DNA of 64,000 nucleotides from Endothia cerciana (Eukaryota > Ascomycota > Sordariomycetes > Diaporthales > Cryphonectriaceae), in NCBI GenBank assembly GCA_026119935.1, contig JALRMH010000002.1, positions 1,302,001 to 1,366,000 of the forward strand. Direction: 5' to 3'. The translations under genes were made by a program, and so were the position numbers. This document shows positions 31,901-42,815 of the stretch, piece after piece. The notes under the pieces are model-generated. The model was not told the DNA's origin, ran no database searches, and was given only the letters and a program-made list of their open reading frames with translations. Within the stretch, counting starts at the first letter, position 1, and each line of letters opens with the position of its first letter.

Positions 31901-32966
31901 GCGTTGGATCGTCGTTTACATATCACGCATAACTGGGTGACGATTCTATTGCCCGGACTGTAGCACACCAAAAATGAAGAAACCAACCACTATGCGCCTT
32001 CGCAGGTGGCTCGCAAAAGAGCGGGCCACAATATGTCTAGGCCGGGTTCGTGCCTGGGACAACGATCGCCGACTATTTGCGTTACCACCGCCATCATTGT
32101 CCAACTGGACCATCTCCCAGTGTATGTCCTGGAAAAACTGATGGTGCCACTTGCCGGGAGTCCCTGGCCACGAGCCCTGCTGTCCTCAGCTCGCCTCGAT
32201 GTCTAGGACGCCGATGGTCCTGCCGCCAACTGATGATCCAGCCCCTTCGCTTCCGCTCCTGATCTTCCCAATACCGGGGATTAAGGCAAAGGAATAGTAG
32301 CAGAGGGGATATGTTGGGGCATAGAAGGAGGAGGGAAGGGGCCCAGCGGGTGGATGTTGGCTGGGTATTGGGTATACACGTGGGCTTCACAGCACGGAAC
32401 ATCACTCTTACCATAGAGATACAATACAGTCTTTGCAATGGCCGTTTCCAGAGAAGATTCCATAGCCATGCGATGAGCGCAAGCACGGCATGGAGCAAAA
32501 AAAAAAACACCAAAAAAACCAACCATGTTGATGGGCTGGATTCAGCAATATTTCATGGGCTGGTTCCCAAATGAAGCTGTGCTTCCTCCGGTACATGCCA
32601 TGCCCAAGTCGGGCTTCCATTGGTGTTCGTCAAGCTCATGGATGGTGTCATGCTACTGCTCAATGTTACATGCTGAAGTCAGCATTTCAAAACACCAATT
32701 GGCCCCGGGGAAGATGATCAGGCAGCAGGCCCATCTTGGTGCAACCGTGGCGAAGGAGCTGTACGGGTTCATCGGGGTACGTGAGAAGTCGCGACGTCCT
32801 CAAACATTTGAGCTTCATACAGTTGAGTATGGAAAGATATGAGACTGAATTATCATCTGTGGCTGCTCCTGCAAATGCCAGCTGGACCAAAGGAAAAAGA
32901 GAAAGTACATGGATGCCTTGTTTTGTTCATGAACCCTCCCAGCACAAGCCCGCCCATCAATGAGCC
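28926..32966. other. 4-kb gene-poor region
   Basis: No gene was recognised. A C15 run lies at 29894-29908 and a small tandem repeat (gccggccct, three copies) at about 30030-30062. A hydrophobic minus-strand frame near 29590-29310 (MLVLVAITSVVTWAVRTP) is not supported by other signals. The terminal 500 bp is the 3' flank of the FHA gene. Confidence 0.5.
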
Positions 32967-35313
32967 TCATCGATCCGGCAGGCGAGGTTGCGGTTGCCAC
33001 CCGTTAATGTAAGCCATGAGACCCATACCTATCAACACCACGCCTATCATCGAAGCATACGGGAGTGTTTCCGTGATGACCTGGCCCGACACTGCTCGTT
33101 TCGACGGTGACCTCGTTGTAGGTGTGATAGTATTTGCTCGGGATAATGTTGGCTTCTCGTCGAGTGAGTCTTCTGCGATGCTGTCGAGGCCCGAGTCGCC
33201 CCGGCTGGACGCAGGTCGGCCACGGCTGGCATTTCTGGCGGCAGTGATGGTCGAGCTCCGCTCCCTCCCGTTGGATCTTGACCGCGTCCGAGCCCGAGCT
33301 CGAGCTGCGGCCTTCAGAGCTACTGCCTCCTCGTCCCTCTGCCGGATCTGCTGTACCATCTCTGCCAATGTCTTGCGGTCCGCGTCCCGTTCCGACGTTG
33401 CTTGGTCGGCCTGCTTCTTGTACACATCGACCTGCTCCCTCAACCCCTTCATCTCCGACAGCATCTGATCGATTTGTGATTGTAAGAATGCCGTCCTGTC
33501 CTCGTTGGCTTCCGACAGCACTGGTACGTGCTCTTCCGATGCCTTGGGGCCGATAGGGGTGCTCTCCGACAATGGTTCAAAGGCCTCTTCCAAAATCTTA
33601 TCTTCAATACGTGACTTTGTCGAGCCGTTCATTCGCAGCTGAGCATCGCCCTCGAGTCGTTTCGCAAGCTCCTCTGCGGCCTCACGTGCTTCCCGCTCTC
33701 TCTGTAACATTTCTTCCAGGTCTCGCATCTTGACAGTCTGGTTGTCTATTTCGCGCTTGGCGCTGTTCAGTGCTTCTGTCAAATGGATAATTTGGCTCAG
33801 ATTGTCCGGTCGAACGGGTGATGTGCTCGAAGGGGAAGGCTTCGGCCGCTCGGTTGTTGCGCGCTTCAGAGAAGGTACGTCTCCTTGGGCCCTGGCGGAA
33901 TCAGGTTTCTCAGGCAAAGGTTGCTGTGGCGGAGGAGCTGGCGGGTCGGAGAATCGTGTCTTGGCGTCTGACCGGAACGACAGGGAGTTACCGTTGACTG
34001 CTGGCTTCGGTGGCTCCGGGACCTCAATCTTTTCCTGGTTCTTGATGTCTTCGTTCGACAGAAGCGCATCCAAGAATTTGCTAGTACGGGAGAGGTCTTG
34101 TGCCTGCTGGCGGGCATTGCGCATCTCGTTCTGCATATTGGTCAGCGCGTCGACGTCAGACAAGGGCGTCACCCAGGACGATACTCACTCGTAACTTCTT
34201 TACTATCAGCTCCGCTGATGGATGGGTATTGATGAAAGTGCGATTATTGAATGCTATGTTGTTGGCCTGGGCGTTCATCATTTGCGCTGCTGCGCCAGCC
34301 AGCCCTCGAGCATTCGAGCCAGCCGACGCTTGGCTGCCGGTTCTGCCTCTGAACGGTATCCCGCCGGCCTGTGGAATCATCATAGCGCCATTTCCCGGAT
34401 CCAGGTCGCCAAAATTCATCTCCAAGAGGTTGTTCGAGGGGTTTGGAAAGCCAGCGTGTTCCACCTTTGCCGCGACTTTGTGGTGTACAACCGATTTCTG
34501 ATCCTCGCTCACGATGTCTATCCCAAGCTCGAGGTGATCCGAGGTCTGAAGTTCGTGGGGTTCCGACTCTCGATTTTCGGGGGATAGCCGCGAGCCGTTC
34601 ACGAAGGTGCCATTGGAGGACTTGACGTCGCGTATCCATATCTTTCCCTGGCGATCTGCCCATATCTCTGCATGCTGCCTGGACAGCACTTTACTGTCAA
34701 AGAATCCATTCAGAGGGGTGGGTATCGTCTTGTTGTTTGTTTGTCGGCCAACGCGTAGGGTCTCGGGGTAGAATGGAACCTGGATTGTCTTCCGCTCGAA
34801 CGTGCCGTTGAGAGACAGGAGGTAGAGCACCGGCTGCCCCGGGGTCAGGGGTTCAGCTACCGGCCTCTGAGGTGCCATCTGCGCTGGCGACTGTAGCAAA
34901 GGGGCGGGGGACATCGGTGAGGCACCGTTCAGGCCGTTGGTCATCTGCGAGCGGCCAGCTGGCATCCGTCCCAGCTCTGTGGCGCCTTCTAACCTCGGAC
35001 CGTTCCACTGCCCTTTTGCCTGTGGCCTCTTTCGTGGTGCAGCATTGGGCCAGCCGCCGAGCTCGCCCGCCGCAGATTGCGCAGTTGCACCGTTGGTCTG
35101 GCCGTTGGTGCTGCTGACGGCAGTGGAGGAGGAGGAGACGGAGGAGGTGGAGGAGATGGAAGACGAGGAGCTGTTCCGAGGAATCGTCTTTCGCGGCATC
35201 AAGGCGCCCCTGACGTCGTCCGAGTTGACGGAATTGAGAGACTGGCCGCCGTTAAGCCCCCATGCCGGCCGGTTGATGTTCGCAAAGCTGGGAGGGCTGG
35301 CAACAGCAGTCAT
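32967..35313 (-). CDS. pro45: FHA-domain tail-anchored protein, SLMAP/PRO45/HAM-4 homologue (STRIPAK)
   Basis: Exons 35313-34189 and 34130-32967 with a 58-nt intron (GTGAGT...TGCAG) give 762 aa. A Ser/Asn-rich N-terminus precedes an FHA domain at about residues 175-285, with the core TLRVGRQTN, KVLSRQHAEIW and SSNGTFVNGSRL that contact phosphothreonine. Downstream are coiled coils (about 520-640), an Arg/Ser-rich stretch, and a C-terminal hydrophobic anchor (PYASMIGVVLIGMGLMAYI). This order is that of SLMAP and the fungal PRO45/HAM-4 proteins, STRIPAK subunits at the nuclear envelope, ER and mitochondria needed for hyphal fusion and fruiting in Sordaria and Neurospora. Function is by family. 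Confidence 0.85.
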
Positions 35314-36542
35314 GAGGAAGGACTGGTGGGAAGATATGGCGGATGAAAGGACGGGGGGGCTGGTATATGGGACGAGGCCAGGGCGTCACGGATGACGAGG
35401 GCGGTATTGTGGGCTGTCGCAGATGTCGTCTCGCCCGAGTCTGACACCATGTACGGTCACGGGCGCGGTCGCGATCGTCGTTGAAGAGCAAAGCCCAGCG
35501 AGGAGTCGGTCGAAGTCCCCAGTCGGCGGACGCGCAGATGCGTGTCGTCGGGTCGAGACTGGTTCGATTTTCGGAAGGAATAAAATGGCAGCGAGCACGG
35601 GACTCTTGTTGACTGCAGATGCCGTGGCTGGCGCTGGAAGTGGAGATGATGTGGACGTTAGCCTTTTTAGCCCTGAGGTCATCGGCTGGGTAACAGCGAG
35701 ACGGCGGCCAGACAACGAGTGCAACGGGTCGCGGGGGCAGAGAACTCGCCCCAGACCGACCTATCCTGCTAGAGAGGAACAAAACGGACTTACCAGTCAA
35801 TTGGGCGTGGGCTAGGGAGGCCTTGGTTGATGGTATAGAATTGAGGATGCTAAGGTTGGCGCTGTGGGATTGACAATGGCAGTGGACGGGTCCAAGTCGG
35901 TTGGTTTCTCTTGATCCTGGGCTCTGGTTCGGGCTCTGGCAGTGCTCTGTCAGCAGTCCTGGTCTCCCCCACCGTCCAGTCCAGTCCCAGTCCAGTCCCT
36001 GATGGGCGCTTAGTGCTAGCGCACGCACGCCTGGCAGAACGGCTCAGGAAGAGAGAAGAGAGAACCTCACCGGGAGCCCGGGATGGGATGGCGGAAGTTT
36101 TTGGAAGCAGAGGAATAAGGCGGGAGGGGAGCGGGAGACCTATCCTCACCACCAGAGCAAGAGTGTCTAAAAGTAGCAAAATAAAAGAAAATTGAGGATC
36201 TTGGGGGCATGTCTGCTCAGACACACAAAGACTGCACCCTGCATCCTGCATATCCAGGTGCAAGACAGGAGACTCGGGACGCAAGCCACACTATTCTCTG
36301 GGTCAAGCCACAGGTGAGTGGGCAGGTGGACAGGGATGGATGGGTAAACAGGTGTGGCTTGACAAGCTGGGGGAAACGGTCACGCAGGTGGGGGGGCCAT
36401 ACCGTCACCCCCGTTCTGCGCTCCACTCCAGAGGTGAAGAATGTCCAAGCTTCTGATTTTCTGACGGGACACAGCATCCTCCAAGTCTGCCACTGCACAC
36501 ACCTTCAACACCAACCTGTCTGGCCTCAGGAGAGCAAACAAA
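35314..36542. other. Divergent promoter region
   Basis: Lies between the starts of the FHA gene (minus) and mgr2 (plus). Rich in CT/AG tracts. Nothing coding was recognised. Confidence 0.55.
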
Positions 36543-37129
36543 ATGCCAGTACCAGTCAACACTGGCCATGCTGGCCCTTCCAACATCGACAAGGGTACGG
36601 TCCTCCCCGGGGATATGCTCATGCTCCTGCTCCGGTTCAACAGTATGGCTAATATGAAGCAGCAAAGATGGGTGCCATGATGGGCGGCAGTATGTCCCAT
36701 GTCCTTCAATCCTTCTCGAGCGTACTTCCTGACGGCATCAAACAGCTGTTGGTGTGATCATCGGCTTTATCTACGGTACGCGACGGACGACAACTTCAAC
36801 TGGGTCCGCCTTCCGGTCCTGACAATCTGCTCTAGGAACCGTTAGCATCTTTCGATACGGCGCTGGACCCAACGGCATAATGAGGACACTAGGCCAGTAT
36901 ATGGGAGCATCAGGAGCAACATTCGGGTACTCTTCTAGCTGTCCCTACCGTGCTAGGGAGAGGGTGTTGGCTGACATGTTCGCTCCACAGCTTCTTCATG
37001 TCCATCGGTAGCATCATCCGGACCGACGCATCACCCATCGTTCAGCAAGCCTACGCGAATTCACGACGAACTCCGATTATCATGGCAGCATCCCATCGAG
37101 CTCCCTTCCCAAGGCGCAACCAATCGTGA
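36543..37129 (+). CDS. mgr2: Mgr2/ROMO1-family subunit of the TIM23 translocase
   Basis: Five small exons: 36543-36594, 36663-36689, 36746-36775, 36836-36926, 36991-37129; introns 68, 56, 60 and 64 nt with good donors (GTACGG, GTATGT, GTACGC, GTACTC) and AG acceptors. The 112-aa product has the family core: KMGAMMGGTVGVIIGFIYG as first membrane helix, FRYGAGPNGIMRTLGQYM as linker, and SGATFGFFMSIGSIIRTD as second helix. Mgr2 (ROMO1 in animals) sits in the inner mitochondrial membrane, couples TIM21 to TIM23 and gates lateral release of preproteins. The basic C-tail follows. No single open frame exceeds about 45 codons, so it is easily missed. The first acceptor could be CAG at 36660-36662 or AAG three bases earlier. 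Confidence 0.85.
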
Positions 37130-39258
37130 AAGGCAGCGCGTCTGGCGAGGGTGCACCGAGCTGATCGACTTGCTGTCCTCAGCTATTATGTATAACGACA
37201 ATGTATATCTCACAAAGACCGGCTGTGCTTAGCACAGGAGACGACACCAAATACTATTCTTTGTCAGAAGAAGAAGAAGAAGAAGAAGAAGAACAAATAT
37301 CCCATTACACTTCGACACGTGCTCCGATGACATGCTTCGTGAAGAGCGTGAGGGCAAATACGTTAGAAAATCAGAGCTGACATGCTTTGCCGCCGAGCAG
37401 GAATGACCGGAGGCAGGAATATCCGACAGGTTCTTTGGAGCGAAGAAAGGGCCCGCGGGCCCATTGAAATTCGTGGGCTCCTCGCGAGGCTTTGCGGTGC
37501 GCCCCATTGCTGGTACCAAAGAGGCCGCCGCTCGGCATGACTCCTAGTCTCCCACGGCTTGCATGTAGCCCTCCGCGCTCAGGCAACGACGATACTTCCC
37601 TGAGGCCAACAGCGGAATCATAGACCGCGCCTTTCCGAAGCAAGGTCCCGGGACAAAAGCCGGACATTCCTCAATCCCCAGTCCGGCCCGGATAATTCAG
37701 CCGCCTCAGACGATTCCTAGCGTTGGATGAGGTGACGGAGTGCCCACAGTGCCGCACTATCAAGTTCTTGAGCCTTCCTGGACCTCTTCCAGCTTCTCGG
37801 CCCCGAGGAATGGTTGTTTTTCTTCTGTATCGCACGCAGTCTCGTTTTCCAAGTACGGCATTCTCTATCGACGACGAAGATCCAACACATCGACATTGTG
37901 AGGTTACACACAAATGTCTTGTTTCCGTCGTCAGTGGCGTCAGAATGCGTACGTTCAGCCCCTTTTTTTCGCTGAGCGGGTCGGATGAGTTGCTTTCCTC
38001 GGACATCTCGTATTGTCGTGCATCTTTTTCAGCAGCCTCCCAGCCTGCCCTTCCCGGAGGCCTGCCTGGAAAGTAAACACGATTCTCACGTCAGCTCGCT
38101 AGAAGAGGGCGGTCCCTGAGAAGGGCACATGACTAGTCGTCCAGCGTGCGCTTTTTCAAAATTGACTGCGCCTGGCAGACCTCGGTTCTATCCGGGATCA
38201 GCTAGCCAAAGTTTGCGAGATCTCCTACGTTGGCTCGAAACATCTGGTTAGAGCGCTTCTCGGCCCCACAGAGGAAACATCGGCTGGTGCCGTTTCAAGC
38301 TTCGCACTATGATATGCTCGAGCCCTCCCGAGGCGCGCGGCTCTAAAGGTGGCCCGGTGTTTGTTTCGTTTCAACAGAGTCCAAGCAGCTCAAGCTTTTG
38401 TCGGTGCTTACCTAAAATTCTAGGTGTTATCTGCTTCTAGGGTCCCGGAGCTTTGATGTATCCAAATCTGGACTTCCTTCCCCCTGGCTAACAAGCTGTT
38501 AGTTTGCCCGCTGGCGTCACTAAGCGATGTCTCCTGCATGCTGTCCCAGGCCGGCGGGTTTCTCATCATGTCGCCTCGGACAAGTACGGTAGGCGACGGA
38601 CGCTGCTATCAGTCTCGTGAGGTCTTCTCAGCAGCCATGGCGTGGGTGTGTCTTGATTCTGGTCTAGTGAGAGCCTGGAAGTAGATGCCATTACTTGCTG
38701 AAGACCTAGCCCTTTATAAACGGTGCAGGTGATGCGCTCGCAAGTGAATGATTCGGCCAGATGCTCGGGTCTCCAGAAGCCGGAGCCTAGATCTAACGCT
38801 ATTTACTTTCTCACGGTCCTCTTCCTGCAGTGGGCTCTGAGCTTGTGGACCAAAGCTCGTGGGCTTGGGCGTAAGCGGCTGCATGACCTAATGCCCCTCG
38901 AGCCTCTAGTCCTCACCATACGGGGCGCGTTTCCTATGTTGGGCTTATACGAGGCTCCACTACGGGCGGTGATCAGCTGCCATGTGCAACAGTGGCTGTT
39001 TTGGTACTTTCCTCGCCGAATAGAGAGAGATGGATTAGGAGTGCGTTCACGAGGCAAGCGTGGATATAAATCTCAAGAACCTCCCCATGGCCTTTCCCCG
39101 TTGTGAAGACTTCTCGTGTCAAGGTTCACCCGTTCAGTCAATTCTTTCGTTCAATATCATTCGTTCACTCCTCTCCGTCGACCGCAGCACGGACTTCATT
39201 CGCTACTTCAAAAACCCACCACAGGTCATTCGCTTAGACTGTACTGGAAATTGAGAAG
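37130..39258. other. Intergenic, with (GAA)n and a weak spliced ORF
   Basis: A (GAA)9 microsatellite lies at about 37266-37293. On the minus strand a possible two-exon frame, 38006-37953 and 37864-37760, encodes 52 charged residues (MSEESNSSDPLSEKKGLN, then RMPYLENETACDTEEKQP...), with an open, similar frame extending upstream; no family was recognised. The last 200 bp form the laccase promoter. Confidence 0.4.
39065..39070 (+). promoter_or_regulatory. TATA box of the laccase gene
   Basis: TATAAA about 190 bp before the laccase ATG, followed by a pyrimidine-rich stretch with repeated TTCGTTCA-like words (39125-39175), a typical start-site context. Confidence 0.5.
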
Positions 39259-41302
39259 ATGACCTTATTCGGTGGCTTGTTGAGTGGTGTATTCAGTGCC
39301 ATCTCCGCAGCGGTCAGCTGGCTGTTCGGCGTCACACAGGCACTGGCTCAAACCAAGACCAATGGGTAAAGACACTGATATATCCCAGCTGAACCACTCA
39401 AGCTAATTACATCCTTAGAACATCACTACTAGGTACTCTGTCGGCGGCTCTCTTGCCGCTGTTCCTAACAAATAATCCCCTACCACATGGCTACCCCTGG
39501 GGCACCAGGACATCCAGCAACACCAACCCCTACACCCAGTCCCCTACCACCGGGATCATCCGTTCGTACGACTTCACCATCAGCCGAGGCGTGATCGCCC
39601 CTGATGGCTACCAGAGGAATGTGATGCTTGTCAATGGCGCATACCCTGGACCGACCATCGAGGCAAACTGGGGTGATACTATCCAGGTCACCCTGCACAA
39701 TAATATCACCGGCCCTGAGGAGGGAACCGCTCTCCACTGGCACGGCTTCCTGCAGACCGGAACCCCATGGGAAGATGGCGTGCCCGGCGTCGACCAGTGC
39801 CCAGTGGCGCCCGGCAAGAGCTATACCTACTCGTTCAAGGCTGAGCTCTACGGATCCTCGTGGTACCACTCTCACTACTCCTCGCAGTACTCCGGCGGCG
39901 CCCTCGGGCCAATAGTCATCTACGGGCCCACAAACAAGGCCTACGACATCGACATTGGCCCCGTGATGCTCTCCGACTGGTATCACAAGGATTACAACAC
40001 CCTTGTCGAGGAGACACTGACCCCCGGTGCCGCCCCAGTGCGCTCGGACAACAACCTGATCAACGGCAAGATGAACTTCGACTGCTCCACCGTCATGGCC
40101 GGCGACACGACGCCCTGCACCAACAACGCAGGTATCTCCAAGTTCAAGCTCACCTACGGCAAGACGCACCGCCTGCGGCTCATCAACAGCGGCTCCGAGG
40201 GTGTCCAGCGGTTTTCGATCGACGGGCATACACTCACCGTGATCGCCAACGACTATGTCGAGGTGCAACCCTGTAAGTAGTCCCTTCTTTCACATGCAGT
40301 GCCACATCTCTCCTCTCTCGCTCAAAGGTCCCCAGAGCATAGAGATTCTGACACCGAGTAGACACGACCCAGGTTGTCACGCTAGGTATCGGACAGCGTA
40401 CTGACGTGCTGGTGACCGCGAATGTGGGCACGGCGACGTCGGCCTACTGGATGCGGAGTAATATTACCAGCTGCTCGATCACAACCCAGCCATACGCCGT
40501 CGCCGCGGTATACTACTCGTCTGCAGACACGAGCAAGGCGCCGGCCAGCACCGCGTGGAACGTGCCTGACCCGGGCACCTGTGCCAATGACGCGCTGAGC
40601 AAGACGGTGCCCATGTACCCGATGGCGGTGCCGAACCCGAGCTACACGCATACCTACAACATCACGTTGTTCCAGAACGGGTCTGGCGTCACGCTGTGGG
40701 ACTTCGACGGCGAGAGCGCGCGGGTGGACTATAATGCGCCCGCGCTGCTGTCGGCCAACGCAGGCAACCTGACCTTTGATGCTGAGGCGAACATAAGGAA
40801 TCTGTACACAAACTCCAGCGTGCGGATGATTGTGAAAAACACCTCGCCGGCAGCGTAAGCTTTCTTCTCCCTCCCCCCCCCCTCCCCCCCTCCCCCACCC
40901 ACGAAACCCCCCCATCACGCTGCACATTATGCCAACGACCTGTCCTAACCCTCCAACAGACACCCCATCCACCTCCATGGGTTCAACATGTACGTCCTAG
41001 CAGACGGAACAGGCTCCTGGGACGGGACCATCACGAACCCCAACAACCCGCAGCGCCGCGACGTGCAGCAGGTACGGGCCAACGGCTACATCGTCCTGCA
41101 GTTCAACCCCACGAACCCCGGTGTGTGGCCCTTCCACTGCCACATATCGTGGCACGCGAGCGCGGGCCTGTTCTTGCAGTTCCTCGTGCAGCCGGCCGGC
41201 GTCGAGAAGTACCAGGTCCCCATGAAGGTCGCGAACACGTGCTCGGACTGGGCGGCGTACACGAGCGTGGATGTCGTGGACCAGATCGACAGCGGTGTAT
41301 GA
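39259..41302 (+). CDS. Ascomycete laccase (multicopper oxidase)
   Basis: Four exons: 39259-39365, 39419-40272, 40362-40854, 40960-41302; introns 53, 89 and 105 nt; 598 aa. All copper-binding motifs are present: HWHGF (about 142), WYHSHYSSQ (about 184), HPIHLHGF (about 486) and HCHISWH (about 544), with a Leu at the axial position after the last. A secretory leader (SGVFSAISAAVSWLFGVTQALAQ) opens the chain and the C-terminus is DQIDSGV, like the DSG[LIV] tail that is trimmed in ascomycete laccases. It oxidises phenols with reduction of O2 to water, probably outside the cell. The third intron holds runs of C. A cutinase-like relic lies convergently 211 bp downstream. Confidence 0.9.
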
Positions 41303-41512
41303 GATGGGCGAGCGAGTTGCTCGTCCCTGTATAATGTCTTGTATAATTTCCCCGCTTCCTACTAGACCGGGTGGCACCCGGTTCCCACTGCACTGTGCAG
41401 CAGGCGCCTCCGTTTCGGGCTTCAGCGGCCTCTAATGTAATGTTTTGCTCACATGTAGATGTACGACTACGTATATACGATAGAATTGAACCTGTATCAA
41501 CCCCTTCATCTG

Positions 41513-41901
41513 CTAGAACTTGGAGGTAACGGAATCAGCCGCTGTCTGCACGTCTATCTGGTGATTTGGCTGCGGCGGGAGGACTACTTTACCCCCTCCC
41601 CCCCAACTGTCGCAAACTATGTCGCCGTCGTGACAGAGAACCTTCAGCTTATCCACGGGTATGTTCTCCACAGCGTCGCCGGCGTCGAAACCACCGATGA
41701 TGAGAACCTTGAGGAAGGAGTTGTTAGGTTGGCCGTGGGGCTTGAGAGGGACAGCGGGAGCTCGGTTCTGGGGACCCTTACCGGCAGCAATCTGACCTAC
41801 GACGGGATTTGATACGGCTTTAGAATGTCCGCGGAGCTGTATATATTGTCCACCCTGGTCGTAACCGGTAATTACTGCTTTTGTCGAAGGGCACTGGGTA
41901 T
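41513..41901 (-). pseudogene. C-terminal fragment of a cutinase-like esterase
   Basis: The minus strand from 41901 gives TQCPSTKAVITGYDQGGQYI, then VLIIGGFDAGDAVENIPVDK, VLCHDGDIVCDSW and a tail QTAADSVTSKF before TAG. Cutinases have CPxTKxVxxGYSQG and, later, a VxCxxGDxVC box with the catalytic Asp, then a C-terminal helix with AAxxV. Here the nucleophile serine is replaced by Asp (GYDQG) and no N-terminal half can be found upstream, although an acceptor-like CAG precedes the piece. It is therefore most likely a truncated, inactive relic of a cutin or polyester esterase. Confidence 0.6.
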
Positions 41902-42815
41902 CTGCCCGAGAGAGGGGGGGCGGGGGCTACAGTCAGTCTTGCGTTCACTCTTCGCCCCGTCCAACACGTCCACTCAGTTTCTTCTATGTACCCAGGACGC
42001 CGGGCTATCTGGAGTCGATCAAGTCACCAAATATTCGATGGTCTGACCCATTTTCACATCCGCACCAAGCAGATTACCCGAAAAAGTAAAAAAAAAACCA
42101 GCCACGTCGGCACGCCTTCGGCGGGCTATTGGCAACTAGGGCGAGAGATAAGCGACCAGGGTCGTTAAGAAAAGGCATACAGAGGTCCAAATACGAGGCA
42201 TCACCGCGCTGGTATGATCGCTTCAATCCTGTAGGGTTGAGGGACTAGTCGAACAGCGAGAGATGCTCTGGAACTGATAGTCATGCGTGAGGTTGAAATC
42301 CAAGTTCGATCCTTCTCGGCCTGTCACCGGAATTTCGGGTAACCTACGTGGAGATCAATCAACCGTGTTCGGGGCAGATTTTGACTGTTGAAGCAGCGTG
42401 TATCTCAGACTGCGTGACTGGCGATGTACATGGTTGCCTTGTTTCATGACGACGGTCGCTGGAGCTTGAACGCTACCATGTCAAAGCTGTGGGGAGGGGT
42501 GGCAATCATTTGCGATGCTGACATCTGCACATGCATTGGTATCGAGGGCGATACGTAGATGAAGGTGACGGGCTGGCTTGGCCAGGGATAGAGCTTCAGT
42601 GATGCTCAGCGCGGTATTGGGGAGTGGACTTTATTTCCTCCTCGTACTGTCCGGGAACAATGGCCGTAATGCCTGCCTTGACTCTGCTTAGCCAGCCAGA
42701 TTTACCCATGTGGCATCATCTAGGCTTATACAGATTGTTCTGAAGTCATATCAGAGTCCCACAAGATGGGATGTCGAGATCATGTTTGTGATATTCTGCT
42801 CTGTTCACCCTCGCC
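41902..42815. other. Intergenic; nothing recognised
   Basis: Searched for the missing cutinase N-terminus on the minus strand without success. Contains a tRNA-like T-loop (agttcgatcc near 42314) that does not fold into a tRNA. Confidence 0.5.

Noticed and set aside
42248..42325. tRNA-like sequence with a TTCGATCC T-loop
   Set aside because: The T-stem does not pair, the acceptor stem has at most six pairs and there is no proper anticodon arm.
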